DNA of 64,000 nucleotides. It comes from Mycolicibacterium hodleri (GTDB taxonomy: Bacteria; Actinomycetota; Actinomycetes; Mycobacteriales; Mycobacteriaceae). Of the stretch, positions 17,722-26,665 are shown piece by piece; the stretch's first letter is position 1; the number at the start of each line of letters is the position of its first letter. Made by a program: the position numbers and the translations under genes. Location: positions 34,322 to 98,321 of the forward strand of contig NZ_JACKTL010000005.1 in the NCBI RefSeq assembly GCF_025822245.1, in the 5' to 3' direction. The notes under the pieces are model-generated. The model worked only from the letters and a program-made list of their open reading frames with translations. It made no database searches and was not told the origin of the DNA.

Positions 17722-18033
17722 ATGGCGACCTACGCAATCGTCAAGACCGGCGGCAAGCAGTACAAGGTCGCGGTCGGTGACATAGTCAAGGTGGAGAAGC
17801 TGGAGCTCGAAGCCGGCGATTCCGTCTCGCTGCCGGTGGCGCTCGTCGTCGACGGTGCGAACGTCACCACCGCCGCGAAGGACCTGGAGAAGGTCGCCGT
17901 TACCGCAGAGGTGCTCGAGCACACCAAGGGTCCGAAGATCCGCATCCACAAGTTCAAGAACAAGACCGGTTACCACAAGCGCCAGGGCCACCGTCAGAAG
18001 CTGACGGTCGTCAAGGTCACGGGCATCAAGTAG
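17722..18033 (+). CDS. rplU: 50S ribosomal protein L21
   Basis: The 103-residue protein is L21 over its whole length: [17 protein letters not shown] at the N-terminus and [19 protein letters not shown] at the C-terminus bind 23S rRNA. ATG at 17722 matches the usual N-terminus MATYAIV; ATG at 17710 is in frame and would add four residues. A GAGGA site lies about 11 bases upstream. It is co-transcribed with rpmA, 16 bp downstream, from a promoter with a hairpin-rich leader. Confidence 0.97.
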   Translation: MATYAIVKTGGKQYKVAVGDIVKVEKLELEAGDSVSLPVALVVDGANVTTAAKDLEKVAVTAEVLEHTKGPKIRIHKFKNKTGYHKRQGHRQKLTVVKVTGIK

Positions 18034-18049
18034 TAGGGGAGCGAACTAA

Positions 18050-18316
18050 ATGGCACACAAGAAGGGCGCTTCCAGCTCCCGCAACGGTCGCGACTCCAAT
18101 TCACAGCGCCTCGGCGTCAAGCGTTTTGGTGGCCAGGTCGTCAAGGCGGGCGAGATCATCGTGCGTCAGCGCGGCACCCACTTCCACCCCGGCGTCAACG
18201 TCGGCCGTGGCGGCGACGACACCCTGTTCGCCACCGCCCCCGGCGCCGTGGAGTTCGGTGAGAAGCGCGGCCGCAAGACCGTGAACATCGTTCGCACCGT
18301 CCGCGCGGAGGTTTAA
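18050..18316 (+). CDS. rpmA: 50S ribosomal protein L27
   Basis: The 88-residue protein begins [16 protein letters not shown] and contains [22 protein letters not shown], the standard L27 sequence. Its N-terminal tail reaches the peptidyl-transferase centre. There is no cleavable N-terminal extension of the Firmicutes type. GGGGAG upstream serves as ribosome site. It follows rplU directly; an inverted repeat separates it from obgE. Confidence 0.98.
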   Translation: MAHKKGASSSRNGRDSNSQRLGVKRFGGQVVKAGEIIVRQRGTHFHPGVNVGRGGDDTLFATAPGAVEFGEKRGRKTVNIVRTVRAEV

Positions 18317-18332
18317 CTCCGAGTCGAGATCG

Positions 18333-18373
18333 ACGTTTTGCAGCTCGGCTCTCGCGCAAGGGAAGCAAAACGT
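18333..18373. other. 9-bp perfect stem-loop between rpmA and obgE
   Basis: ACGTTTTGC (18333-18341) pairs perfectly with GCAAAACGT (18365-18373) across a 23-nt loop, and ATC/GAT outside can extend the stem after one mismatch. It has no U-run, so it is not a classical terminator. It could be a processing, attenuation or RNA-stability element that sets ribosomal protein output apart from ObgE. Confidence 0.5.
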
Positions 18374-18399
18374 AGATTTCGTCATGGAAAGGACCTCTC

Positions 18400-19854
18400 A
18401 TGCCCCGTTTCGTCGACCGCGTGGTCATTCACGCGCGAGCAGGCAACGGCGGTAGAGGCTGCGCCTCGGTACACCGCGAGAAGTTCAAGCCCCTCGGGGG
18501 TCCCGACGGCGGCAACGGCGGCAACGGTGGCAGCATCGTGTTCGTCGTCGACCCGCAGGTGCACACGCTGCTCGACTTCCACTTCCACCCGCACGTGGAC
18601 GCCCCGTCCGGCAAGCAGGGCATGGGCAACAACCGCGATGGCGCGGCTGGCGAAGATCTAGAGCTCCGTGTCCCGGACGGCACCGTCGTCGTCGACGAGG
18701 ACGGCCGGATGCTGGCCGACCTCACCGGTGAGGGCACCCGGTTCGAGGCTGCGGTCGGCGGCCGAGGCGGACTCGGAAACGCGGCACTGTCGTCGAAGGC
18801 GCGCCGGGCACCCGGCTTCGCGCTACTGGGCGAGAAGGGTCAAGCCCGCGATCTCACCCTCGAACTGAAGACCGTGGCCGACGTCGGCCTGGTCGGCTTT
18901 CCGTCCGCGGGCAAGTCCTCGCTGGTGTCGGTCATCTCGGCGGCGAAGCCGAAGATCGCCGACTACCCGTTCACCACTCTGGTGCCCAACCTCGGCGTCG
19001 TGTCGGCGGGGGAGCACACATTCACCGTCGCCGACGTCCCCGGCCTGATCCCAGGCGCCTCCGACGGCCGCGGTCTCGGACTGGACTTCCTGCGGCACAT
19101 CGAACGCTGCGCGGTGCTCGTGCACGTCGTCGACTGCGCCACGATGGAACCCGGCCGCGATCCGGTCTCCGACATCGACGCGCTCGAAGCCGAACTCACC
19201 GCATACACCCCGACGCTGCAGGGCGACTCCTCGCTGGGCGACCTCGCCGAGCGTCCCCGCGCGGTGGTGCTGAACAAGATCGACGTGCCCGACGCCCGGG
19301 AACTGGCCGACTTCGTCCGCGAGGAGGTCGCCGCCAAGTACGGCTGGCCCGTCTTCGAGGTCTCCACCGTGACGCGAGACGGCTTGCGGCCGTTGACCTT
19401 CGCCCTCTGGGAGATGGTGGCGTCGTATCGCGCGGCGCAGCCGGTGGTGGCGCCGCGGCGCCCCGTCATCCGGCCCATTCCGGTCAACGAGAGTGGCTTC
19501 ACCGTCACCCCCGACGGCGAGGGCGGCTTCGTGGTGCGCGGCACGCGCCCCGAGCGGTGGATCGCCCAGACCGACTTCACCAACGACGAGGCCGTCGGCT
19601 ACCTGGGTGACCGACTGGCCCGCCTGGGCGTCGAGGACGAGTTGCTCAAGCAGGGCGCCACGTCGGGGTGCGCCGTCACCATCGGCGACATGACCTTCGA
19701 CTGGGAGCCGCAGACGCCTGCCGGCGTGGAGGTCACCATGTCGGGGCGTGGCACCGACCTCAGACTCGAACAGGACGACCGGGTTCGCGCCGACGAGCGC
19801 AAGATCGCCCGCAAGCAGCGACGGGAAAGTCGCCAGTACGACGAGCAGTCGTGA
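18400..19854 (+). CDS. obgE: GTPase ObgE/CgtA
   Basis: The 484-residue GTPase takes part in late 50S assembly and stress control. It has the glycine-rich Obg fold ([17 protein letters not shown]), a G domain with the P-loop GFPSAGKSS from residue 166, the G3 motif DVPGLI and the G4 motif NKID, and the Obg C-terminal domain ([13 protein letters not shown]). A basic tail ([13 protein letters not shown]) is usual in actinobacteria. GGAAAGGA precedes the ATG. The stop overlaps the proB start by 4 bp. Confidence 0.97.
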   Translation: MPRFVDRVVIHARAGNGGRGCASVHREKFKPLGGPDGGNGGNGGSIVFVVDPQVHTLLDFHFHPHVDAPSGKQGMGNNRDGAAGEDLELRVPDGTVVVDEDGRMLADLTGEGTRFEAAVGGRGGLGNAALSSKARRAPGFALLGEKGQARDLTLELKTVADVGLVGFPSAGKSSLVSVISAAKPKIADYPFTTLVPNLGVVSAGEHTFTVADVPGLIPGASDGRGLGLDFLRHIERCAVLVHVVDCATMEPGRDPVSDIDALEAELTAYTPTLQGDSSLGDLAERPRAVVLNKIDVPDARELADFVREEVAAKYGWPVFEVSTVTRDGLRPLTFALWEMVASYRAAQPVVAPRRPVIRPIPVNESGFTVTPDGEGGFVVRGTRPERWIAQTDFTNDEAVGYLGDRLARLGVEDELLKQGATSGCAVTIGDMTFDWEPQTPAGVEVTMSGRGTDLRLEQDDRVRADERKIARKQRRESRQYDEQS

Positions 19855-20954
19855 CCGGCGCGCACCGCGACGCCATCCGGACGGCCCGCAGCGTGGTCGT
19901 CAAGATCGGCACGACGGCGTTGACGACGCCGAAGGGCATGTTCGACGCGAGCCGGCTGGCGTCATTGGCCGACGCGATTCAAGCGCGGATGAAGGCCGGC
20001 TCCGACGTGGTGATCGTGTCGTCGGGCGCGATCGCGGCCGGTATCGAGCCGCTGGGGCTGTCGCGGCGCCCGACCGACCTCGCCACCAAGCAGGCCGCGG
20101 CGAGCGTCGGGCAGGTGGCCCTGGTCAACGCGTGGAGCGCCGCCTTCGGCCGCTACGACCGCACCGTGGGGCAGGTGCTGGTGAGCGCCCATGACATCGC
20201 GATGCGCGTGCAGCACACCAACGCTCAGCGCACCTTGGATCGGCTGCGCGCCTTGCACGCGGTGGCCATCGTCAACGAGAACGACACCGTCGCCACCAAC
20301 GAGATCCGCTTCGGCGACAACGACCGGCTCTCCGCGCTGGTGGCCCATCTCGTCGGTGCCGACGCGCTGATCCTGCTGTCGGACATCGACGGCCTCTACG
20401 ACTCGGACCCGCGAAAGGGCAACGCCCGCTTCATCTCCGAGGTGGCCGGGGCGGACGATCTCGACGGCGTCATCGCCGGCGGTGGAAGCAGTCTCGGCAC
20501 CGGTGGCATGGCGTCCAAGCTGTCCTCGGCGCTGCTGGCGGCCGACGCGGGGGTGCCGGTGCTGTTGGCCGCGGCCGCCGATGCGGGTGCGGCACTGTCG
20601 GAGGCATCGGTGGGGACGGTCTTCGCGCCACGCCCCGAACGCATGTCGTCGCGCCGGTTCTGGGTGCGGTACGCCGCCGAGTCGACGGGCGCGCTGATGC
20701 TCGACGACGGCGCGGTGCGGGCCGTGGTCGAGCATCGGCGGTCGCTGCTGCCTGCGGGCATCACCGAGGTGTCGGGCCGTTTCCACGGGGGCGACGTGGT
20801 CGAGCTCCGCAGTCTCGACGGCACGGTGGTAGCACGCGGCGTCGTCGCCTACGACGCCGCGGAACTGAGCACCATGGTCGGCCGGTCGACGACGGACCTG
20901 CCCGCCGACATGCGCCGTCCCGCAGTGCACGCCGACGACCTGGTCGCGGTCTAG
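19851..20954 (+). CDS. proB: Glutamate 5-kinase
   Basis: The 367-residue enzyme phosphorylates glutamate, the first step of proline synthesis. The amino-acid kinase domain is clear: [43 protein letters not shown] and [16 protein letters not shown]-terminal PUA domain ([18 protein letters not shown]) is present. GTG overlaps the obgE stop. proA, the next pathway enzyme, is 6.5 kb downstream, separated by the inserted P450 region and nadE. The stop codon lies in a CTAG shared with the convergent tetR gene. Confidence 0.96.
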   Translation: MTGAHRDAIRTARSVVVKIGTTALTTPKGMFDASRLASLADAIQARMKAGSDVVIVSSGAIAAGIEPLGLSRRPTDLATKQAAASVGQVALVNAWSAAFGRYDRTVGQVLVSAHDIAMRVQHTNAQRTLDRLRALHAVAIVNENDTVATNEIRFGDNDRLSALVAHLVGADALILLSDIDGLYDSDPRKGNARFISEVAGADDLDGVIAGGGSSLGTGGMASKLSSALLAADAGVPVLLAAAADAGAALSEASVGTVFAPRPERMSSRRFWVRYAAESTGALMLDDGAVRAVVEHRRSLLPAGITEVSGRFHGGDVVELRSLDGTVVARGVVAYDAAELSTMVGRSTTDLPADMRRPAVHADDLVAV

Positions 20955-21580
20955 GGCGCCTCGAGATACAGTGCGCCCCAGATGATCTGGGTCAGGGTGG
21001 CGGCCAGCTCGCCGTCGCCGGACTCCGGGGCCCCTGGCAAGCTCTGCTGACAGGTGCGCTCGACCATCCAGGTCAGACCGGTGGCCGCCGTCTGCGCCGA
21101 CAACTCCCGGCGAATGTAGCCGTCGTCCTGTCCCTCGGTGATGACGGTCGCCAGACGCGCGGCGATCGCGGCGAGGATCTCCCGGTACGTGGCGCCCACT
21201 GCGGCGTCGTACCCCGCCATCTCGTTGAGCGCCACCAACAACGGCTGATGGCGCCGGTAGGTGGCCACCAGGGCCGTCATCGCGGCCAGCACGTCGGCGG
21301 GGTCGCGACGCCGCGACACGCTCCACCACCGCTCGGCGGCGGTGGCGAGGTCGTCGAACACCTGCCCCGCCAACCGGCGCAGCAGATGGCCCTTGTCCTC
21401 GAAGTAGATGTAGAAGCTGGCGCGTGAGATGCCGGCCTCGGTGGCCAATCGGTCGACGCTGAGCTCGGTGAAGCTGGCGCCGTCGGCCATCAGCCGTTCG
21501 GTGGCGTCGAGCAGCTTGCGCTCGATCTGCCCGCGCCGTTCCTGCCGGCCGGCCTGCGGCTTCCGGGTCACTGACGGCAT
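20951..21580 (-). CDS. TetR-family regulator divergent from a P450
   Basis: The 209-residue repressor has a TetR N-terminal domain: [45 protein letters not shown] spans the helix-turn-helix. The C-terminal ligand domain has the WWSVSRR and MAGYDAAVG region found in several actinobacterial TetR proteins. The ATG is exactly 7 bp after TACGCT, so a leaderless mRNA is likely. The 67-bp gap to the P450 holds a 17-bp palindrome placed to block both promoters, so it probably represses itself and the P450 until a ligand, perhaps the P450 substrate, binds. Confidence 0.92.
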   Translation of the reverse strand: MPSVTRKPQAGRQERRGQIERKLLDATERLMADGASFTELSVDRLATEAGISRASFYIYFEDKGHLLRRLAGQVFDDLATAAERWWSVSRRRDPADVLAAMTALVATYRRHQPLLVALNEMAGYDAAVGATYREILAAIAARLATVITEGQDDGYIRRELSAQTAATGLTWMVERTCQQSLPGAPESGDGELAATLTQIIWGALYLEAP

Positions 21581-21586
21581 GCAGGC

Positions 21587-21592
21587 AGCGTA
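21587..21592 (-). promoter_or_regulatory. -10 box of tetR, leaderless
   Basis: On the minus strand TACGCT occupies -12 to -7 relative to the tetR ATG, so transcription would begin at the start codon. The palindrome at 21614-21630 overlaps its -35 zone. Confidence 0.55.
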
Positions 21593-21609
21593 GACCGCAC
21601 GCGCACATC

Positions 21610-21639
21610 TTGACTAGACACACTGTCTAGACCTATCGT
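21610..21639 (+). promoter_or_regulatory. P450 promoter with a 17-bp TetR-type operator
   Basis: The -35 is TTGACT (21610-21615) and the -10 is TATCGT (21634-21639), with an 18-bp spacer. Between and partly over them lies the perfect palindrome CTAGACA-CAC-TGTCTAG (21614-21630). Transcription would start at 21646-21647, at the P450 ATG. Binding of the operator by the divergent TetR is inferred. Confidence 0.7.
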
Positions 21640-21646
21640 CAGCGCC

Positions 21647-22915
21647 ATGACTGTGTCGCCGCTCACACCGACTACGGCTCGCCCGTACGACCCGATCGAC
21701 CTCTCCTCCAAGGCGTTCTGGTCCACCACCGCCGCCGACCGCGAGACAGCCTTCGCCGAACTGCGCCGCGACCGGCCGGTCAGCTGGCACCCGCCCGTCG
21801 AGGACGCGCTGATGCACGACCCCGAGGACCGCGGCTACTGGGCGGTCACCCGGCACGCCGACATCGTCACCGTCAGCAGGGACAGCGAGACGTTCCTGTC
21901 CGGCAAGGGCGTGCTGTTCGAGAACGTGCCCGAGGAGCTGCTCGAGGCCTCGCAGTCGTTCTTGGCCATGGATGCGCCGCGGCACACCAAGATTCGCAAG
22001 GTGGTGCACGCCGCGTTCACGCCGCGGCAGGTGCGCCGCATCGAGGACTCGATCAAGGCCAACGCATCCGACATCGTCGCGGAGTTGCGGGAGGCGGGCA
22101 CCGGCGCCGACTTCGTCGACCTCTGCGCCAAGGAACTACCGATCCGCACGCTGTCGGACATGGTCGGCATCCCGCAATCCGAACGACTGCAGGTGGCCGA
22201 CGCCGCGGACGCCATGGTGTCGTGGGGCGACCCGCTGTACCTCAACGGCCGAAACCCGTTGGAGGTGCTGATCGGAAGCCAGATGTACCTGCATCAGGTG
22301 TGCGGCGCGCTCGCCGCCGACCGGCGAGACCACCCCGGCGACGATCTGATCAGCGCGCTGGTGCAGGCCGAAGTCGACGGGGACCGGCTCACCGACGCGG
22401 AGATCGCCGCATTCTTCGTGCTGCTGGCCGTCGCGGGAAACGACACCACCCGGCAGACGGCCAGCCATGCCATGAAGGCGCTGACCGACTTCGACGACCA
22501 GCGCGCCTGGCTGACGGCCGACTTCGACGACCGCATCGGCGGTGCCGTCGAGGAGTTCGTGCGGTGGGCGACGCCGGTGATGACGTTCCGCCGCACGGCT
22601 GCCGTCGACTGCCGCCCCGGTGGCCAGGACGTCGCCGCGGGGGAGAAGGTCGTCATGTTCTACGCGTCGGGCAACTTCGACGACGCGGCCTTCGACGAGC
22701 CCGGTCGTTTCGACCTCTCGCGTAAACCCAACCCGCACCTCGGCTTTGGTGGCGGCGGTCGCCACTTCTGCCTGGGCGCACACGTGGCCAGGGCCCAGCT
22801 GCGGGCACTGTTCGGCGAACTGCTGACCCAGCTGCCCGGCATCTCGGCGGGCGAGCCGTCCTACGTCGCGGGCAACTTCGTCCACGGCGTGCGCTCGCTG
22901 CCGGTGACCTTCTAG
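21647..22915 (+). CDS. Cytochrome P450
   Basis: The 422-residue soluble P450 has all key elements: oxygen-binding I helix AGNDTTRQ, K-helix ExxR in EEFVR, and heme loop FGGGGRHFCLG with the axial Cys375. MDAPRHTKIRKVVHAAFTPRQVRRIED is the C-helix region. The sequence style resembles mycobacterial lipid/sterol CYPs (CYP124/125/142 and relatives), but I cannot place the family. It hydroxylates a hydrophobic substrate using ferredoxin and reductase supplied elsewhere. It is probably leaderless and controlled by the divergent TetR. Its stop codon shares a CTAG with the convergent sirtuin gene. Confidence 0.95.
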   Translation: MTVSPLTPTTARPYDPIDLSSKAFWSTTAADRETAFAELRRDRPVSWHPPVEDALMHDPEDRGYWAVTRHADIVTVSRDSETFLSGKGVLFENVPEELLEASQSFLAMDAPRHTKIRKVVHAAFTPRQVRRIEDSIKANASDIVAELREAGTGADFVDLCAKELPIRTLSDMVGIPQSERLQVADAADAMVSWGDPLYLNGRNPLEVLIGSQMYLHQVCGALAADRRDHPGDDLISALVQAEVDGDRLTDAEIAAFFVLLAVAGNDTTRQTASHAMKALTDFDDQRAWLTADFDDRIGGAVEEFVRWATPVMTFRRTAAVDCRPGGQDVAAGEKVVMFYASGNFDDAAFDEPGRFDLSRKPNPHLGFGGGGRHFCLGAHVARAQLRALFGELLTQLPGISAGEPSYVAGNFVHGVRSLPVTF

Positions 22916-23754
22916 GGAGCCGGGATCGGCGAGAGCTCGTCGACGAGGAGGACCAGCAGCTCGGAACATCCCGCGTCGAGCTTGACCGCGGCGAACTCGT
23001 CACCGCGCGTGACCCCGCGATTGATGATCGCGACGGGCTTGCCGGCCGCGGCGGCGTGCCGCACGAAGCGCAGCCCCGAGAACACCGTCAACGACGAGCC
23101 CGCGACGAGAAGGGCGTCGGCGGCGTCGACCATCGAATATGCCTGTGCCACACGGTCCTTCGGAACGCTCTCGCCGAAGTAGACGATGTCGGGTTTGAGC
23201 ATTCCGCCGCAGCGCGGACAGTCGACGTACCGGAACGACGACGTCTCCTCGACCATCGCGTCGGCGTCGGGGGCCACGGCGATGCCGCCGACCGCCTCGG
23301 CGCGTTCGACGAAGCCGGGGTTGAGCGCCTCCAGTTCGTCGGCCAGCTGCGCGCGCGTCAGGGTGAAGCCGCACCCGAGACACACCACCTGGGCATACGT
23401 GCCGTGCAGGTTGACGACGTTCTCGCTGCCGGCCTTGGTGTGCAGCAGGTCGACGTTCTGGGTGATCACGCCAGTGGCGACTCCGGCGCGCTCCAGCGCG
23501 GCGAGCGCGCGGTGCCCGGCGTTCGGCAGGGTGTCGTCCATGTGCCGCCACCCGACGTGGTTTCGCGCCCAGTACCGCTGCCGGAACACCGGGTCCGAGG
23601 TGAACTGGCGGATCGTCATCGGATTGCTCGGCGGCGAATCCGGGCCGCGGTAGTCGGGGATGCCGGAGTCGGTCGACAACCCGGCCCCGGTGAGGACGGC
23701 GAAGCGCCGACCGGCAAGCAGCGAGACCAGATCGGGCGCGGTGTGACCGTTCAT
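22912..23754 (-). CDS. Sir2-family NAD-dependent protein deacetylase
   Basis: The 280-residue sirtuin has the NAD-binding motifs LTGAGLSTDSGIPDYRG and ITQNVDLLH, the catalytic histidine in NLHGTY, and a zinc site formed by CLGC and CPRC. VYFGESVPKDRV and LLVAGSSLTVFSG complete the Rossmann domain. It removes acyl groups from lysines using NAD+. ATG at 23754 is chosen; a GTG one codon before it is possible because TACCCT at 23763-23768 sets the mRNA start at about 23756. It is divergent from nadE, which makes its cosubstrate. M. tuberculosis has a sirtuin (Rv1151c) elsewhere, so this is probably a second, accessory one. Confidence 0.93.
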   Translation of the reverse strand: MNGHTAPDLVSLLAGRRFAVLTGAGLSTDSGIPDYRGPDSPPSNPMTIRQFTSDPVFRQRYWARNHVGWRHMDDTLPNAGHRALAALERAGVATGVITQNVDLLHTKAGSENVVNLHGTYAQVVCLGCGFTLTRAQLADELEALNPGFVERAEAVGGIAVAPDADAMVEETSSFRYVDCPRCGGMLKPDIVYFGESVPKDRVAQAYSMVDAADALLVAGSSLTVFSGLRFVRHAAAAGKPVAIINRGVTRGDEFAAVKLDAGCSELLVLLVDELSPIPAP

Positions 23755-23762
23755 CACCGTCC

Positions 23763-23795
23763 AGGGTAGGCGGCCCACGGCGTACCTGGGATGAT
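23763..23795. promoter_or_regulatory. Divergent promoters of the sirtuin gene and nadE
   Basis: On the minus strand TACCCT (23768-23763) serves the sirtuin gene. On the plus strand TGG-GATGAT (extended -10, GATGAT at 23790-23795) puts the mRNA start at 23802, the first base of the nadE GTG. Both transcripts would be essentially leaderless, from promoters about 25 bp apart. Confidence 0.5.
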
Positions 23796-23801
23796 CGGGG
23801 C

Positions 23802-25844
23802 GTGGACTTCTACTCCGCCTACCGGCACGACTACGTGCGAGTGGCCGCGTGTACCCATCACACCGCCTTGGCCGACCCGTCGGCCAACGCCGAATCGGTG
23901 CTGAACGTGGCCCGCGAATGCCACGCCGAGGGGGTGGGGCTGGCGCTCTTTCCCGAACTGACGCTGTCCGGGTATTCGATCGAGGACATCGTCCTGCAGG
24001 ACACCCTGCTCGACGCCGTCGAGGTGGCCGTCGACCAGGTGGTGGCGGCCTCGGCGGATCTGCTGCCGGTGCTGGTGGTCGGGGCGCCGCTGCGCCACCG
24101 GAACCGGATCTACAACACCGCGGTCGTCATCCACCGCGGGACGGTGCTCGGCGTCGTACCGAAGTCCTATCTGCCGACCTATCGCGAGTTCTACGAACGC
24201 CGACAGATCGCACCCGGCGACGATCAGGGCGGTGTCATCCGCCTCGGCGGCACCGAGGTGCCGTTTGGCCCGGACCTGCTGTTCACCGCGACCGACCTTC
24301 CGAGTTTCGTTCTGCACGTGGAGATCTGCGAGGACATGTGGGTCCCGGTGCCGCCCAGCGCCGAGGCGGCGTTGGCGGGCGCGACCGTGCTCGCCAACCT
24401 CTCGGGCAGCCCCATCACCATCGGCCGCGCCGACGACCGGAAGTTGTTGGCGCAGTCGGCATCCTCGCGCTGCCTGGCCGCCTACGTCTACGCCGCGGCC
24501 GGTGAGGGCGAGTCGACGACCGACCTGGCCTGGGACGGCCAGACGATGATCTACGAGAACGGCGTGCTGCTCGCCGAGACCGAACGCTTCCCCAAGGGGG
24601 AACGCAGGTCCGTCGCCGACGTGGACACCGGACTGCTGCGCGCCGAGCGACTGCGGATGGGAACGTTCGACGACAACCGGCGCCACCACGCCGACCGCAC
24701 CGATGCGTTTCGCCACGTCGAGTTCGTCCTCGACCCACCCGCCGGCGACATCGGGCTACGGCGAGCCGTCGAGCGCTTCCCCTTCGTGCCTTCGGATCCC
24801 GAACGCCTGCAACGCGATTGCTACGAGGCCTACAGCATCCAGGTGTCGGGTCTCGAACAGCGGATGCGGGCGCTGGGTTACCCGAAACTGGTGATCGGGG
24901 TGTCCGGCGGCCTCGACTCGACCCACGCACTGATCGTCGCGGCCCGGGCCATGGACCGCGAGCGCAGGCCGCGCAGCGACATCCTGGCGTTCACCATGCC
25001 CGGCTTCGCCACCGGGGAACGCACCAAGGGCAACGCCATCGCGCTGTGCGCGGCCCTCGGAGTGACCTTCGCGGAGATCGACATTCGCGACACCGCGACG
25101 CGGATGCTCACCGAGATGGATCATCCCTTCTCCCGTGGCGAGAAGCTCTACGACGTCACGTTCGAGAACGTTCAGGCCGGTCTGCGCACCGATTATCTGT
25201 TCCGGTTGGCCAACCAGCGCGGCGGCATCGTGCTGGGCACCGGCGACCTGTCCGAACTCGCGCTCGGTTGGTCCACCTACGGCGTCGGCGACCAGATGTC
25301 GCACTACAACGTCAACGGCGGTGTGCCGAAGACGTTGATCCAGCACCTGATTCGCTGGGTCATCTCCTCGGGCCAGTTCGCCGACGACGTCAACGCGGTC
25401 TTGCAATCGGTCGTCGAGACCGAGATCACCCCCGAGCTGGTACCCGCCGGTGAGGACGAGGAGATTCAGAGCAGCGAAGCCAAGGTGGGACCCTATGTCC
25501 TGCAGGACTTCTCGCTCTTCCAGGTGCTGCGCTACGGCTTCAGTCCCTCGAAGGTCGCCTTCCTGGCCTGGCATGCCTGGCACGACGCCGAGGCCGGGCG
25601 GTGGCCGACTGGCTACCCGATGGACGAGCGGCCGGAGTACTCGCTGTCCGAGATCCGGCACTGGCTAGAGGTGTTCGTCCAACGGTTCTACTCGTTTAGC
25701 CAATTCAAGCGTTCGGCGTTGCCCAACGGGCCGAAGGTGTCCGCGGGCGGAGCGCTCTCGCCGCGCGGTGACTGGCGCGCCCCGTCGGACATGTCGGCGC
25801 GGATCTGGCTCGAGGAGATCGCACGCGAGGTCCCGGAGGCCTAA
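23802..25844 (+). CDS. nadE: Glutamine-dependent NAD+ synthetase
   Basis: The 680-residue two-domain enzyme makes NAD+ from nicotinate adenine dinucleotide. The N-terminal glutaminase is a nitrilase with triad Glu52 (FPELTLSGY), Lys in PKSYLPTYREFYE and Cys in EICEDMW. The C-terminal ATP pyrophosphatase domain has GVSGGLDSTHALIV and GTGDLSELALGWSTYG. Length equals that of the mycobacterial enzyme. GTG lies 7 bp after an extended -10, so it is probably leaderless. nadD, the preceding pathway step, is 5 kb downstream. Confidence 0.97.
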   Translation: MDFYSAYRHDYVRVAACTHHTALADPSANAESVLNVARECHAEGVGLALFPELTLSGYSIEDIVLQDTLLDAVEVAVDQVVAASADLLPVLVVGAPLRHRNRIYNTAVVIHRGTVLGVVPKSYLPTYREFYERRQIAPGDDQGGVIRLGGTEVPFGPDLLFTATDLPSFVLHVEICEDMWVPVPPSAEAALAGATVLANLSGSPITIGRADDRKLLAQSASSRCLAAYVYAAAGEGESTTDLAWDGQTMIYENGVLLAETERFPKGERRSVADVDTGLLRAERLRMGTFDDNRRHHADRTDAFRHVEFVLDPPAGDIGLRRAVERFPFVPSDPERLQRDCYEAYSIQVSGLEQRMRALGYPKLVIGVSGGLDSTHALIVAARAMDRERRPRSDILAFTMPGFATGERTKGNAIALCAALGVTFAEIDIRDTATRMLTEMDHPFSRGEKLYDVTFENVQAGLRTDYLFRLANQRGGIVLGTGDLSELALGWSTYGVGDQMSHYNVNGGVPKTLIQHLIRWVISSGQFADDVNAVLQSVVETEITPELVPAGEDEEIQSSEAKVGPYVLQDFSLFQVLRYGFSPSKVAFLAWHAWHDAEAGRWPTGYPMDERPEYSLSEIRHWLEVFVQRFYSFSQFKRSALPNGPKVSAGGALSPRGDWRAPSDMSARIWLEEIAREVPEA

Positions 25845-25872
25845 CTGTCGCCGGTGTGAAAAACTCTCCGCT

Positions 25873-26664
25873 GTGGAGGAACCCTGCAACGGCGCCGCGC
25901 GTGTCAGTGCAGATGCGGGGGTACCGCTTCACCGGCAGCTCTACCTGGTGCTTCACGACGAGATCAGCCGCGGAGCACTGGCTTCGGGCGAGGCCCTCCC
26001 CACCGAGCAGGCCCTCTGCGACATGTTCGGCGTGTCCCGGATCACCGTGCGACGTGCGTTGGCGGACCTCTCCGACGCCGGACTCGTCGACAGGCGCCAC
26101 GGCGTCGGGTCCTTCGTCACGTGGCCGGCATCGTCGGACGGATCGCACCTGGAGGCCGAGCGCGAGGTCGAATCCGAGACCGACGTCGAGGTGATCGAGT
26201 GCGGTGTGCGGTCCCTGCCGCCCGCCGTCGCGGCGCGCTGGGATTCCCGCGACGACGCCCTCTACGTGTTGCGGGTCCGCCGCGAGCGGGACACGGGTGA
26301 GCCGCTGCTCGTCACCGAGGCGTGGCTGCCCGTCGACCTTGCCGGGGTGGTCACCGAGTCGTCGTTGGCACGGGCCCCGTTGCACCGCCTCATCACCGAT
26401 GCGGGGGTGACGCTGGAATGCCTGGAGCACGAGATGACCGCCGAGATCGCCGGTCCCCGGACCGCCTCGTTGCTCGGCACCGCCATCGGCTCACCCCTGA
26501 TCCGGATGAACCGCGTCGCGTTCGCCGCGGCAGCGCCACATCACGTGCTCTCGACGGTCATGTCGCCCAGCAAGAGCCGGATCGTGGTGAACCAGAACGC
26601 CATGGACATGGAGGCGGGCGACAGCGTGTTCGTCGCCCATGACGTGCTCAGACCGACGAGCTGA
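25873..26664 (+). CDS. GntR/HutC-family regulator with UTRA domain
   Basis: The 263-residue regulator has a GntR winged helix (PLHRQLYLVLHDEISRGALASGEALPTE, then SRITVRRALADLSDAGLVDRRHGVGSFV) followed by a UTRA ligand domain (LYVLRVRRERDTGEPLLVTEAWLPVDLAG and HEMTAEIAGPRTASLLG). UTRA regulators sense small sugars, amino acids or histidine intermediates. GTG at 25873 follows TGA-AAAACT, an extended -10 giving almost no leader. It converges, with one base between stops, on the broken ribokinase gene; a former sugar-linked role is possible but unproven. Confidence 0.88.
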   Translation: MEEPCNGAARVSADAGVPLHRQLYLVLHDEISRGALASGEALPTEQALCDMFGVSRITVRRALADLSDAGLVDRRHGVGSFVTWPASSDGSHLEAEREVESETDVEVIECGVRSLPPAVAARWDSRDDALYVLRVRRERDTGEPLLVTEAWLPVDLAGVVTESSLARAPLHRLITDAGVTLECLEHEMTAEIAGPRTASLLGTAIGSPLIRMNRVAFAAAAPHHVLSTVMSPSKSRIVVNQNAMDMEAGDSVFVAHDVLRPTS

Positions 26665-26665
26665 A

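Noticed and set aside
18317..18399. Intrinsic terminator after rpmA
   Set aside because: The stem is perfect but the loop is long and there is no U-run after it; kept as an unassigned hairpin instead.
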